A stretch of 64,000 nt of DNA from Adiantum capillus-veneris (lineage: Eukaryota; Streptophyta; Polypodiopsida; Polypodiales; Pteridaceae), in the NCBI GenBank assembly GCA_014529385.2, contig CM043967.1, positions 2,750,501-2,814,500 on the forward strand, read 5' to 3'. Position 1 is the stretch's first letter, and every line of letters begins with the position of its first letter. The position numbers were made by a program, and so were the translations under genes. The notes below the pieces were generated by a model that had not been told where the DNA came from, ran no database searches, and saw only the letters and a program-made list of their open reading frames with translations. Shown one piece after another: positions 1 to 10,680 of this stretch.

Positions 1-2439
1 GAGCTCCAATGTAACAGCTTTCTCCTGATGGACAGGAGAAGAGGGGCAATCTGTTGCTCAGGGGACAAGTCCAAACCAACCTGACAACCCAAGTACCTAA
101 CTGCAGTCCCTGGAGGAATCCACCTGAAACCCTCTCCTGGCATCCAATCTGGCACAGGAGCACTGCCAACCGAGAAAGCCACTGTCTTTCTCCAGTTGAT
201 CAGTGCGCCCGATGCACAACAGAAGGTCTCCAGAGCCTGCTCACATCTGTGTAAATTGGCCTCCTGGCCCTCTAAGTACAAGGCTGAGTCGTCGGCAAAC
301 TCAGCGTTCAGAAGCTCATCTCCCCGTATAGGGAGTGCTAAGCCTCTCAGACCAACCTGCTGTGACACCAAAAATCTGCTCATCGCCTCCGTATAGAACA
401 AAAAGAGAAAGGGGGCAAGAGGACAACCCTGTCTGACCGATCGTGTGAGCATGAAGCGCTCACCTCTACCTCCTGCCAAAAGCACCTGACTATGAGCCTG
501 TTTGTACCAAGCTGACACCCCTCTGATCCAAGCATCTGAGAAGCCCATCCTGCGTAGCGTGCCCTCTAAAAAGTCCCAGTCAACTCTGTCGTATGCCTTC
601 TCAAAATCGAGAAGAAGAATCACAAGGTCCTCCCCACGGAGTCGTGCCAGGGCAGAAGCCTCCCAGAAAGTGAAGATGTTGTCAAGGATACTGCGTTCCT
701 TGACAAAACCTGTCTGAGTCCCATGTATAAGGCTCTCCAAAAGTGGCTGAATCCTCAAACTCAGAGCCTTGGCAAGAATTTTGTAGGCTGAGTTGAGAAT
801 GGTGATGGGGCACCACTGTCGAATCTCATCCAAGGAGCCACCCTCATTTGGAATGAGGTAAATCAGGCCCTCACTCATGCTATCCGGCATCACTTCTGTG
901 TGCAGAATGTATTGAAAGGCACTACAAAGATATGGGCCAAGCAGGTCCCAGTACTCCAAGAAGAAGCTGGGAGTCAGCCCATCCTCACCTGGACAGCTAC
1001 CACGAGGGAGGGCCCTAAGAGCCGTGTGCAACTCCTCAAGCTGAAGAGGTATCTCTAGCCTCTGGCCCATCTCCTCAGTCACAAGACAAGGCATGTGTGT
1101 CCAAACCTGCTCCCTGCATGCATCCTGTCTCTCTGACTGGGGCTCAGCCGACAGTAACTCACGGTAAAAGTCAGTAGCAACTGCACGCATATCCTCGGGC
1201 TCACAAACAACTGACTCATCGGGTCTCCTCAACTGATTGACCTTGGCATGCGAGTGCCGAGGTCCCACTGTCTCAAAAAAAGCACCTGTCACTCTGTCAC
1301 CCACCTGAGTCCACTGAGATGCCTGTCGGTGAAAGGCAAACTCATGGCGCCTCTCCTCTGTGCAAGCAAGCTCCTGTCGAGCCTGCTGTAACTGCTCCTC
1401 CAACCATGGACTGTCTGGATGCTGCTCTTGCATCCTCTGTAGTGAAGCAATGCCTCGTCTGAGACGTTGCTCCTCCTCTCTCGCTGCAGCCCGTCGAGCC
1501 AGAGACTCCTGGAGAAAAAAGTGGCTAAGCTGAGCTAGGCCTGAGGCCACTCTGTCTGCAGGTGGAGCCTGGCTGTCCATGCCCTCTGTCCAGAGAGCCT
1601 CGACCCTCTCTCTGAGTGCTGAGTCCAACAAGACCCGCTCTGGGATGCGAAGCATCGTGCTCCCACTCCTCTGCCTGTCTGCCACTGTGAGGATCATTGG
1701 TGCATGGTCCGAGAAGGATGTCCCTGCCAGGATACCCACTGATCCCCCCAAGCCACTGAAGTGGTCACTAGTGTAGAAACGATCTATGCGCGATAGATTC
1801 ACTCCTCCCACTCTGCGGTCCGATCTAGAGAATGCAAGACTCTCTGGAGGCCTCACAAAGCCAGAATGCTGCCATGTATCCGAGACCCTCAAAGTCATAC
1901 ACAACCTCTCCCAAGCTGCTAACTTGACTCCATGCACAGTAGCATGGCTGCCTCCGATCCTGTCAGAAGGGTCCTCCAACATGTTGAAGTCCCCTCCTAC
2001 ACACCACTGGTCAACCTGTGGCAAAGACTCAACAATCTGTGACCAAAACTCTGCACGAGCACTCGCCACATTGGGCGCATAGATGTTCAGGAAACCCACA
2101 AGGCCACCCTGAACCTGCATAGTAATCCACTGAGCCCTGCCTGGTACAATAATCCCTCTGCCCACAATGGCCTGCTGCAATGAGTCCGCAATAGTCATAC
2201 ATACCCCACCCTGGATGCCTCCAGGTCCAAAAGCAGCTGACCAAAAGGTATCATAGCGTCCACGCAAAATCTGACCACATCGCCGAATGCGGCTCTCAGA
2301 CAAATGGTGCTCCTGAAGCATAAGGAGATCAATCTCTCCTCCCTCAAGGCAACGCTAAAGCTCCTGACGCAATCGGTCTCCCCTGTCGCTGAAACTGGGG
2401 CCCACCTAGTCCGTGCACGGTCCACGAGACGATCCTCAT
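1..2439 (-). pseudogene. LINE ORF2: endonuclease plus reverse transcriptase (runs off left edge)
   Basis: This is the pol-like protein of a plant non-LTR retrotransposon, which nicks target DNA and copies its RNA at the nick. The chosen start is the ATG at 2439, giving MRIVSWTVHGLGG, the usual plant LINE endonuclease opening. Endonuclease motifs follow in order: LLMLQEHHLSES (~2310), NIYAPN (~2083), GGDFNM (~1990) and SFSDHAPM (~1715). Reverse-transcriptase motifs follow: CPITILNSAYK (~810), KAYDRVDWDFLE (~600) and FADDS (~296). All motifs downstream of ~2340 sit in one phase, and I saw no stop in the segments I translated. Near the start there is a one-base frameshift (~2390) and an in-frame TAG (~2352). 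The Asn usual in the WN motif is Thr here. The 3' part (RNase H if present, 3' UTR, poly-A) lies off the left edge. Family assignment is firm; activity is unlikely. Confidence 0.9.
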
Positions 2440-2792
2440 GGGGAGCGAGAGAGAACAGATGCTGCCGCAGCAACAAGACGGGCTATCTTCGAGGTTGGCT
2501 TGGATGGGGAGTAATCCGCATCCGAGCGTCCTCTAGATAGGCGAGACTGTAGTGAGTGCCTGGTCCAAGCCCAAGCAGAGTGAGCCGTGTGTAAAGCAAC
2601 CTCCTCTGTCCAGGAGTCCTCATGAATGTATACATAGCAAGGCAAACACTGCGTATCAGCAAAAAAGTACACCACAATGTGTCTACATCCTGCTGAGTCT
2701 GGGGGTGTCACAGCAAACTTGGCCAGTGGCCACAAAGTCTGCTGCAAATCTGTAACGCCAAGTTCTCCCATGTGGTGAGAGAACTCGAGAAC

Positions 2793-4284
2793 CTATGCAT
2801 GCAACCATCCCACCACTGAGTCGAGAGACCACTCTGTCTCAGTCCTACCACAAAGGGGGAAGGAGAAACCAACTGTTGAGTCCAAGGCCTCTGTCCCCCT
2901 AGCGGCGAGGAACAAAGCGTGGACCCTGAAGCAGGCTGCCTCGTGGTCTGCTGCGGAATCGCCGAGAAAGCGAGTGAACCCGTAATCGAAGAAATCCCAG
3001 CGGCGTCGGAGGTCAATGCTCGTCAGACCACGAGGGATAGCTGCAAGGGAAGATGTCTGAATCTGCAGATGGGGTCGCAAGAAGGGCTGACCCTCTCTCG
3101 CTAGGCGACTCGTGGCAAAGGCGTTGCCAAGAGATCTCCTAGCCGTCGGCGAGGGACCAGTCTCATGAGTCGACTGTGGTACTGAAGCAGGAGGAGGGGG
3201 AGAAGGAGCTTGGGGGGGGGGGGGGGGGGGGGGCGGGGGGGCGGAGGAGAAGAGAAGCGGGGTGGGGCGACAGAGACAGGGGGGCGAGGTGGGGAGCAGA
3301 GGGCGGGGGAGGGGATGAGGAGGAGGGGAAATTGGAAGGCGGAGCGGCTGGCAAGGGGGCTCCTCCTGCTCAAGAGGACCAAAGCGGTTCCCCGTGGGAA
3401 CCCACTGCTGCTGAGTAGGCACCTGAGGGCCACTCTGAGTGCCAGGCTGTCGCTGTTGCCCCTGGCGTCGACGGCCACGGGCCTGCTGCCACCCCTCCTC
3501 CGCTGGAGCCCGCTGGCTGTGGCTGCGGCCCAGCCTTGGCAGGCTGGGGCTGAGGCTGAGGTGCGGGTCGTGGTCTCCTCCGTGGATAGGCCTTCGCCAG
3601 GTGGCCCATTTGTCTGCAAATGAAGCACTGGTTCGGGAGGCCCGAGTACTCCACACTCTGTCTAAACCAACCCCCACTCACCCGAGGCAAAAGGATGACC
3701 TTCGGGAGCGTGTGGGTATCTCTGACCAAAACTCAAACTGAAGGGATGCCAGCCGCCTTGGCAGCTACTGATGATGCCGTACGAGGTGTCTCCAGGACAG
3801 TCCCGATGGCGGAGCCAATCTTGGAGAGAAGTGGAAGGTACTCCCTCCGTAAACCCGGAAAGCAGACTGAGATGGGGATGTCTGCCTCCTCTACTAGCAC
3901 ATCCGAAGTCGGGTCAAAACCATGTTGTCACTGTCGAAAGTGGGCGTGTGATGCTCGGATGGCCAGTGGACTCATAGCTATGACCTTGGAGGCCATCTCG
4001 GAGGTCTTGAACTCAATCTGGTAGTACCCCCGTCCGAGAATCTGGACATCCAAGATCTTGCCCACCTCTGCGAGAAGGCGGGCCTGGAGAAGGTCTCGCA
4101 GCTCTCCTCTGCTAGGACGGGTGTCGAGAACCTTGCAGATGACAGAAGTCGCCTGCAAGCATTCTACCTCTGCGGCAAGGCTCGCTTGCTCTGTCGGTGA
4201 AAGAGCAAGTCGAATGGTGGGCTCAGCGGGGTCGGGCGAGGGGGTTTCAGGCGAGTCCCTCTGTGGTGGAGCTGGAGCCTCCAT
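2793..4284 (-). pseudogene. LINE ORF1 (gag-like, DUF4283-type N-terminus and zinc knuckle), frameshifted
   Basis: This is the RNA-binding ORF1 protein partnered with the ORF2 next to it. It starts at 4284 with MEAPAPPQRDSP, followed by a proline-rich tail. A DUF4283-like segment follows (ICKVLDTRPS at ~4130, then GRGYYQIEFKT to ~3990). A second piece on another frame (3729-3570) carries SGLPNQCFICRQMGHLAKAY, a CCHC knuckle whose last Cys is Tyr, so a zinc ligand is missing. A third frame carries a Gln/Pro-rich region (QQQWVPTGNRFGPL at ~3400) interrupted by a poly-C/proline tract at 3211-3240, and ends at 2793. At least two frameshifts split the protein. In plants ORF1 of this type lies just upstream of the endonuclease ORF, as here. 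Confidence 0.75.
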
Positions 4285-4740
4285 CTGTGTCTACTGCTGA
4301 GTCGAAGAAGCGGGCGGTGAAGAAAATCTGCAAACGAGTACGCCAAGCACTTGTCCGAAGAAAAAGTGATGCCGAGCCAGGTGCAGAAGACCTTCGGGAG
4401 CGATGAGGACAGGGGGGGGGATGGGGGGACGGCGAGGGCGATGTGGGCAGCCGGGTAATGTGCGGGTGCACAAGCGGCAGCGAGCGGGGGGATGGGGTGG
4501 GGACGGCAACGTGAGAGGGGGGCAGCGGGCAGCCTTTGGGGCAGCGCGAAAACAGGGGGGGGGGGCAGCGGGCGGGCTGTGGGGCAGCGCGTAGGGGCTG
4601 ATGGGGGCGGGGGGGGTAGTGTAGGGGCAGCGGGTTGGGGGGGGGGGGGGGGGGGGAGAGGTTAGCGATGGCGCAGCAAGGGGGGGGCGAGCAGCAGTAG
4701 CAAGCGTTTTTGCTGACCCTTTAAGGAAAGCTTGTCTTGC
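4285..4740 (-). repeat. C-rich low-complexity 5' leader of the LINE
   Basis: The minus strand is extremely C-rich, with homopolymer runs on the plus strand as poly-G at about 4554-4562 and 4630-4656 and repeated GGGGCAGCG-like blocks. It sits directly upstream of ORF1 and most likely is the LINE 5' UTR. The open frames in it are composition artefacts. Confidence 0.5.
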
Positions 4741-5753
4741 GATCATGCATCGGAGCTGTTGCTTCTTAGACCTCTAAGATGAGGCCATAGTTGCACGAGT
4801 AAGAGGGCTAATACGCTGAATTTTTGGGCAAAATGCACCAAAACCGGAGTATAACCACACAGAAGTATGCACTACAACTCCAAATGGTCACAGGAGCAAT
4901 TTGGGGCAAAATAGATCAATTTAGACACAAAAAACAATTTCTGAAATTTATGCGTAAGAAATTTCATTGAGTGAATTTGTGCTCAAAAACAACAATTTTA
5001 GTTGTTTTTAGCCTCACAGAACATACATAAGGCTAATGCACAGTCTTTAGAAGCATGTATGAGCAAAAGCCCCAATTTGTTGCTACAAATTGTAGAAAAT
5101 TGAGCCACAAATGGTCATACATAGCCAAAACTTGTCAAATGTGCATAGATTCCATCAATTTGCACTTTCCTCAATGTAGATGCATCAAAAATACACTTGC
5201 AAAAACCTGCGTAAATCTGAAATTTGCTGAAAACACCTGTTTTAGGACCTGTTTTTCGGCAATTTCTTTGTTTTCGGGTAGCAAGGACCTAGTAAAGATG
5301 TTCCTACACCTTAATACATGATTTGCAAAACCTGTATTTTCCTGTAACTTGTAATTTGCTGATTTTGACCTAATTTCAGTCTGTTTTAGGTCAATTTGAC
5401 TAGCCGAGAGCCCTCTGGTGTCCGGAGACGAGTCCGTTGGCGATAAAATTGCAAGATCTCGCGTGAAAGTTAACCTCCTTGGCTGAAAATCAGCGTTTGC
5501 AGGTTTGGGAGCAAACCCTAATTTGACTTTGATGCCAGTTGATGAGCGTGCAACAGTGTGTGCAAGTGATAGAGCACGAGGAGATGTGCAAGGCTTGAGG
5601 TTTGGAGAGAGGTGATCTTCTGCAGAGGTGAAGCGCTAGGGAACGAAGTAGGAGAGAGAGAGAGAGCGCACGATTTCTTGAGGGGAATAAGTGAGTGTGT
5701 ATTGGTCTCTCTCATTCCCTTTATTAAAAGTATAGGACTATTTTTAAGTTAGT
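4741..5753. other. AT-rich DNA with no recognised gene
   Basis: This stretch of about 1 kb holds only short frames without domain signals. The texture (aaatttgctg, gggcaaaat, cctgttttagg words) resembles 62700-63800 at the other end of the window. A GA-rich patch lies at 5650-5670. I see no promoter, tRNA or terminal repeat that I can defend. Confidence 0.5.
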
Positions 5754-5795
5754 GGCCAAGTTCAATGTGAACTTGGCCAAAGGTTAGTAACCTTT
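5754..5795. repeat. Two adjacent perfect hairpins
   Basis: Positions 5754-5764 (ggccaagttca) and 5768-5778 (tgaacttggcc) form a perfect 11-bp stem with a 3-base loop. The next base starts a second stem, 5779-5786 (aaaggtta) with 5788-5795 (taaccttt), perfect over 8 bp around one base. They lie just upstream of a retroelement reading frame. Confidence 0.85.
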
Positions 5796-5825
5796 AAAAA
5801 TATACACTAAAGGGGTCATTTGGGC

Positions 5826-7016
5826 CTTTAACCCAACACCGCCTTGGAGTGCGAGCGCGAGGAAAGAAAAGCAGAAAGAATGGCAGCCATAGAGCGTAGA
5901 GCGTGAGCACAAAGAAAGAGTAGCCGACTTGGATCGCGAGCGCGAAGAAAGACGGTTTGAGCGTGAAGCACAGATCGACACATGCAAGAGTTGGTCCCAC
6001 TATTTTCTAATGTGCAGGCGCAGATTGAAGAGAATCAGGAGAAGGAGACTCTCTCAGTCTCTTCTTTTCCGAAGCAGGACACACATGAATATGATGATTT
6101 GCATGATCAAGACGTGATTATTCACAAGCATGATGATTTGCAGGATAAAGATGTAATTGTTCACAAGGATGATGGTTTAATTGATGCTTTTTCTAGTGAA
6201 GCTAACCTCATTGCAGATTCGCTCAATCACGAAGAACCGATCTTAGCTCTCGAGTCAAGATCCAAAGAACCCCCATAGGAAGTATTGTGTATGCGCATGA
6301 TTAGTCAGTACGCATTGTTCAAGTGTTTCATTCGTGAAGGTTTCCTGTATTTTAGTCACCGTCTTTATGTGATCCCTTTTCATAGGCATGCCATATTGTA
6401 CGCTGAACACGATTCACTCATGAATGAGCACGGATGTATGCGGATTACTCATGAAAAGATGAAATGTTTGCATTCAAGGAATTCACATTCCATGTCTCTT
6501 CCTTGACATGACACAGTATCCGAAAGAGCACATGAAGGATTGAGTATCAAGCATCGGCATTTTCATTGTGATTTGCCACAGTTGATTGATTTAGATCAGA
6601 AAGTCAAGATTCAATTCCATTGTTTGTGTGTGTTAGATGAACGGTTTGGCACTGCGTCTATATGTTCATCTACATTGCATGCACAGTTTTTTAGGAAGAC
6701 TAGAATTTTTCCAGTCACTTTACATAGAATGGGTGTGTTCATGTTTTTGTGTTGGAAGTGGTTTCAAGAATTTTCATCCTCGGAGATTCTAGAAGAAGGT
6801 AGACGAATGACTATAGACAAAGTTGAAGCATTGAAGGAGCCACAGATGACTTTGTGTCTCTTTCGGCGCGGCCCAAATAAGCAAGCGTTGCAGACCTTTA
6901 TGAAGTTAAAGTATCGCACGACCCACGCATTAGAGTGGGCCGTCCCAAGATTCCACACGCTCTTGGCGATCTCCCTCGACGCCATACAGTCTGGTACTAG
7001 TACCTCACTTTGAAAA
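5826..7016 (+). pseudogene. 3' coding remnant of an LTR element, charged coiled-coil-like protein
   Basis: I do not recognise this protein with confidence. A very charged Arg/Glu-rich stretch (DREREERRFEREAQIDT, ~5928-5980) looks like a coiled coil. It is followed after a one-base frameshift by one frame from 5982 to 7013, interrupted by in-frame TAG (6276) and TGA (6504). Residues ~25-55 repeat acidic blocks of the type HDQDVIIHKHDD and QDKDVIVHKDD. The frame ends a few bases before a polypurine tract (about 7014-7024), directly followed by an LTR beginning TGTCACGTG. Its position argues that this is the 3' end of an LTR-retrotransposon polyprotein or an extra ORF. I could not identify RT, RNase H or integrase motifs. 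Confidence 0.5.
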
Positions 7017-7024
7017 GGAGGGGA

Positions 7025-8060
7025 TGTCACGTGCACATCTAACCCTATGTGTACGTGGACAAGCTACTTATGACAAGGGTTCAGTTTGGTCAGCCTAGCT
7101 TAGGAAGTGTTCTGACACTTTTGTGAGTCTGTTCGCAGAGCGTGCATGTCCATGCACTTAGAGTAGATGCATATCCTCTGGTTGCACACAGCATGATCAT
7201 CAGATTAAGTCAAAACCTATCAGGAGCATTTTTAGAGTGCCCATACCTAATTTCCCTATTTTAGCCATTTTTCACTTTTTATTATTAAGTGACTTTTGTT
7301 GGGAAACTGCGTAGGGCAATTTACCCAAGCCCAGCATATAAGAATAGCTAGTGCTAGCACATTTTGGCAGAAGAGGCAGCAGGACAGAGCACCTTCTTAG
7401 CAGGAAAACCCCCCCCCCCCGCCCCAGCATGACAACCTAGCGTTTTCAGCTACGAACAAGCCCAACGTTTTCAGCATTGCAGATCAGCCCCAATGTTTTG
7501 CATTTGCAGATCAAGCCTGGCGTTAGCAGATTTCCTCAGTAGATCACTAGCGTTTTTACATCAGACACAGATTCAGCCCTAGCGTTTTTGGATCGGCAGA
7601 GCAACATAGCGTTTTGCAGATTCTCCGCGACAGAACCAACATAGGTATTAGCGTTTTCAGTTTTCAGCAGTCAGACTCCGCAGTAGAACCCCCCAAACCT
7701 CGCAGATTTCACCTTCCCGCAGCAGATCCGCGCCGCATGGTCAGATCGGCCAGCGTTTGTAGATTCAGCCCGGAAAACGCAGATTTCGGCATCTCGTTTT
7801 CAGCGCATCGTCTTCGCATCGCCGTCATCGCCGTCCTCATCAACATAGTGTCAGAATTCAGCAGATAAAAAGATTTGCAGATTTCAGCCATTAGCGTTTT
7901 CAGATTCCATCTTGAAACCTGCACCAAAAGTTTTAGGGTTAGGTTCCTTCCATGAGGTCGTAGCCGAGCACAGCATGGTCCATCAGCTCTTGGACAGACA
8001 GTGTTTCTTTGGCGGCGATGGTAGTCCCAAGAGATAGCAATCACACTAAACCTCCAAGGT
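7025..8060 (+). repeat. 3' LTR of the plus-strand LTR element (right end approximate)
   Basis: The LTR begins TGTCACGTGCAC immediately after a polypurine tract (aaaaggagggga). A TATA-like box (catataaga) lies at about 7335, and a C-tract at 7409-7421. Downstream is a degenerate repeat described separately. The right end is not certain; the sequence changes character near 8060, where internal DNA of another element begins. The matching 5' LTR is not in this window. Confidence 0.5.
7437..7912 (+). repeat. Degenerate ~28-bp repeat with core GCGTTTTCAG
   Basis: The core tagcgttttcag and close variants recur at about 7441, 7466, 7493, 7521, 7551, 7583 and 7610, with spacing 25-32 bp, then more loosely to about 7900. 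Interleaved words are cagatca and gcagatt. It lies in the transcribed part of the LTR, downstream of its TATA-like box. Confidence 0.6.
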
Positions 8061-8522
8061 CATTTGCTCGTGAAGAGACATCTACTGAGAGATGTCGAGA
8101 TATAATCTGCTAGGGTTTCCATGGCAAGCATTTCAAGATACCCCACTTTGCCAGAAGTTGCACTGCGAAGGAAGATGTCAGAAACCATATAACTTCGGAC
8201 AAAAAAAAAATTTCTTGAAAGCTTGCCAAGTACTTGGAGTGTGCGGCTTGGTAGCTATAGACGTCAACATCTGCATGGCACTGCTTTTGGAAAAAAAAGT
8301 GACTCGAAACAAATATCGGATCCTTCTTTGCAAGTGATCTTAATGGCTTATGCCTTGTAAGACTTGAGTGGTGAAGACGGGAGCGCGCCCGATGCGCGAT
8401 GAAGTAAGGGTGGGAGTGGCTAATAAGTCCGGACTAGAGAGCAAAGATACCTCAAATAAAATTCCAATAGCTCTGTCTGCTCTTTTGTAGGACCGGTATG
8501 CTTCAAAAAAGCACACGCCTGG
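8060..8522 (-). other. Internal 5' fragment of a minus-strand LTR element
   Basis: Reading on the minus strand, this follows the primer-binding site at 8523-8535 and so corresponds to the leader and start of gag of an LTR element cut off at its 3' side near 8060. I see no gag motif in the short frames present. Confidence 0.4.
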
Positions 8523-8535
8523 GGCTCTGATACCA
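8523..8535 (-). other. Primer-binding site for initiator tRNA-Met
   Basis: The minus strand reads tggtatcagagcc, the standard match to the 3' end of initiator tRNA-Met used to prime plant LTR elements. It sits one base from the LTR end. Confidence 0.85.
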
Positions 8536-8536
8536 C

Positions 8537-9040
8537 TGTCACAAGACGGGCACCACATGCCAATAGAAAAGAATAGACTGAACAAACTTTTAGCACTTCA
8601 ATAACAAACTGAAAGAGAGAGAGACGACACGCGACACGGAGTGGCGGAATTCCATCCCAGAGAGTATTGGCCCCAAACCTTGGCGCCCCTTTCGATATTT
8701 CTTTATATTACTGCTGATTTGCAAAGTACAACAACCGGGGAGCACCCGCTCTGCAATCTGCGCGCTAAAAAGTGCCAGAGAGGGTCCCCAAGGCTCATAT
8801 TTAAAGGTCCAAAGCCTAAAAGCATCAAACATGAAAAGCTGACCCCAAAAAATCACTTTCCTAAAATTTCGGGATTTCCCTGAAAATCCGCCGCGAATTC
8901 CGGAACGTCCGTACACGTGCCACATCATCATATTTTGATGTGCAAAGTCTTTTGAGCGTGTTCTGCTTTATTTTTAATGCCTTTATGTCACTTAAGGCCC
9001 CATCGGACGGGGTCCCCATAAGTTCGTAGGACTTTATTCT
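8537..9040 (-). repeat. 5' LTR of a minus-strand element (outer end approximate)
   Basis: The plus-strand edge is tgtcacaagacgg next to the primer-binding site. The interior keeps the order of blocks seen in the LTRs at 9427 and 12805: a gacacgg block, gagattggccccaaa-like, cccctttcg-tatttcttt, and near the outer end tttattttaatgcct and ggcccc-ccataag. It is therefore a diverged relative of that family. The outer terminus is unclear because telomere-like repeats follow. Confidence 0.6.
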
Positions 9041-9042
9041 TC

Positions 9043-9130
9043 TTAGGGTTTCTAGAATTAGGGTTTGCAGGTTTTAGGGTTAGGGTTTCAGCAGTTAGGG
9101 TTTTTGGCAGAAATTAGGGTTAGGGTTTTT
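9043..9130 (+). repeat. Interstitial degenerate telomere-type repeats
   Basis: Seven AGGGTT units occur in about 88 bases, including two direct doublets (ttagggttagggttt), separated by short non-telomeric words. The unit matches the plant telomere repeat TTTAGGG. The array is too short and interrupted to be a chromosome end. Confidence 0.8.
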
Positions 9131-9426
9131 GCTCTCAGGCAGCCACGTCATCTGTAAGTTGGCTCCATTCTTTAGGCTTTGACACGTCAGCAGTTTGTTA
9201 CACGGTTCACTAACAAGAAAATGTTTGATGAGAAGGCAACTCTGATTGTAGAATATACTTCCAAGGGACAAGACGGGGAAACTCTGGATGTTTTTCGTGA
9301 ATGCAACACAATGGCTTCTCTCCAAAGGATGCAATGAGTGGTTGGGGGTTATTGAAAGCGAAATTGTTTTTGGAAATGCTGTGGTCTACATGTATGCCAA
9401 TTGTGAATGAATAATTGCATGACATG
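9131..9426. other. Spacer with no recognised gene
   Basis: Only short frames are present and no motif is recognisable. It separates the telomere-like tract from the 3' LTR of the next element. Confidence 0.5.
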
Positions 9427-9981
9427 TGTAACAAACTTGGACACTCCAAGTCTAGATTGTGTCGCGACACAAAAGAGATTCACTTCAAAACACTTCATAA
9501 TTCAAGAGTTGACACGGCCCGGTGTAGTTCCGTGCCAGAGAGATTGGCCCCACAGACTGACGCTTCTTTTGGAATTTCTTTTATATTAATCTTCGAGCGA
9601 AGTACAACTCCCGTGGGTGCTCGCTCTCAAACTCTACGTCCAGATGCTCTTGAGAAGTGAGACCCCCTTGGGTTAATTTATTCTTACAAGGGATGCCAAA
9701 AGTAGAGCCCCAAAAGCATGTAAACTCAAAAGCATCCTGATTCAAAAGCTGCAAGTAATAGCGAGTAGCGCCAAAAGCGGAGTTCATATAGTTTCCATAC
9801 GGAACTGTCACATCAGTAGTCAGCGCGTTTTGCGGCAGTCTGTACAGCAGTCAGCACTAATTACATCCATCCGTACAGCAGCCACGTCAGCAGGTTCCAC
9901 GCTTTATTTGGCCCCTCGACAATTGTCCATAAGTTGGAAACAACTTATTGAGTAATCATGCCACGTCATCAATTTGTGACA
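9427..9981 (-). repeat. 3' LTR of the non-autonomous element
   Basis: The LTR runs from tgtaacaaacttgg to aatttgtgaca on the plus strand. It is clearly homologous to 12805-13438 across its first ~480 bases (for example cgaagtacaactccc and gtgctcgctctcaaactct). A polypurine tract on the minus strand (aagaggggggt) abuts its right edge. Confidence 0.85.
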
Positions 9982-9997
9982 TACCCCCCTCTTAAAA
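9982..9997 (-). other. Polypurine tract
   Basis: The minus strand reads ttttaagaggggggta directly before the 3' LTR, the expected place for plus-strand priming. Confidence 0.7.
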
Positions 9998-10159
9998 GAA
10001 TTGTAATCGCCTTCGATTAACCTGCAAAACAGACAGAGGCCATTAGTCGTTTCAGTAGACATTGAGTACCGACGCACTAGACACGACACATCTAGCACTT
10101 CTACAAAGACGACAGTCACATCACTGCACATGACATCACATGACAAATCAATTACAAAA

Positions 10160-10680
10160 AAAAAATTCCAAATCTCAGACCATGACTGCTAGCAACGTAT
10201 TTAGTAACTGCATCTAGATCCATCCCGGACCACATTGATACCGGATTAACTAATCCTTATTGCGATCATGTCTATGGAGATTTATAAGATCGAAATGCTG
10301 CAGTCATTTCGTCTTTCAGTTCCTAACTCAAACAAGTCAGATGAGAGAGTACAAATCGTTCATATTCAATTTCGGGAATTCCATTTCATAAAGTCATACA
10401 ATAGAATACTGTCAGCCGAGCAATATCCTTGAAACCCAAAGGGGACATCAATGAATCTATTCAATCCAGGTAATTTGTGACAAAGGAGCGGAGTGACTCC
10501 CCTCTTGTGCAATCCCTCTGCACAAGATTCAACCTTGCTGATATTTGTGGGATCTATCGGAGTTGACGTAGCTAAACCGAATGCTTCAAGATAAAGTTCC
10601 AAAACTGAGGAGTATCTGCTAGTCCACTTCGCATCTAATGCCGGTGAATTTAACTAAGAACTGCCGAATGACTTTACCTT
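10160..10680 (-). other. Non-coding 3' internal region of the element
   Basis: The minus-strand frames are short and carry no RT, RNase H or integrase motif. The region fills the gap where pol would stand in an autonomous relative. Confidence 0.5.

Noticed and set aside
2919-3741. Gly/Arg-rich plus-strand frames opposite LINE ORF1
   Set aside because: They are shadows of a C-rich minus-strand coding region and run through poly-G tracts.
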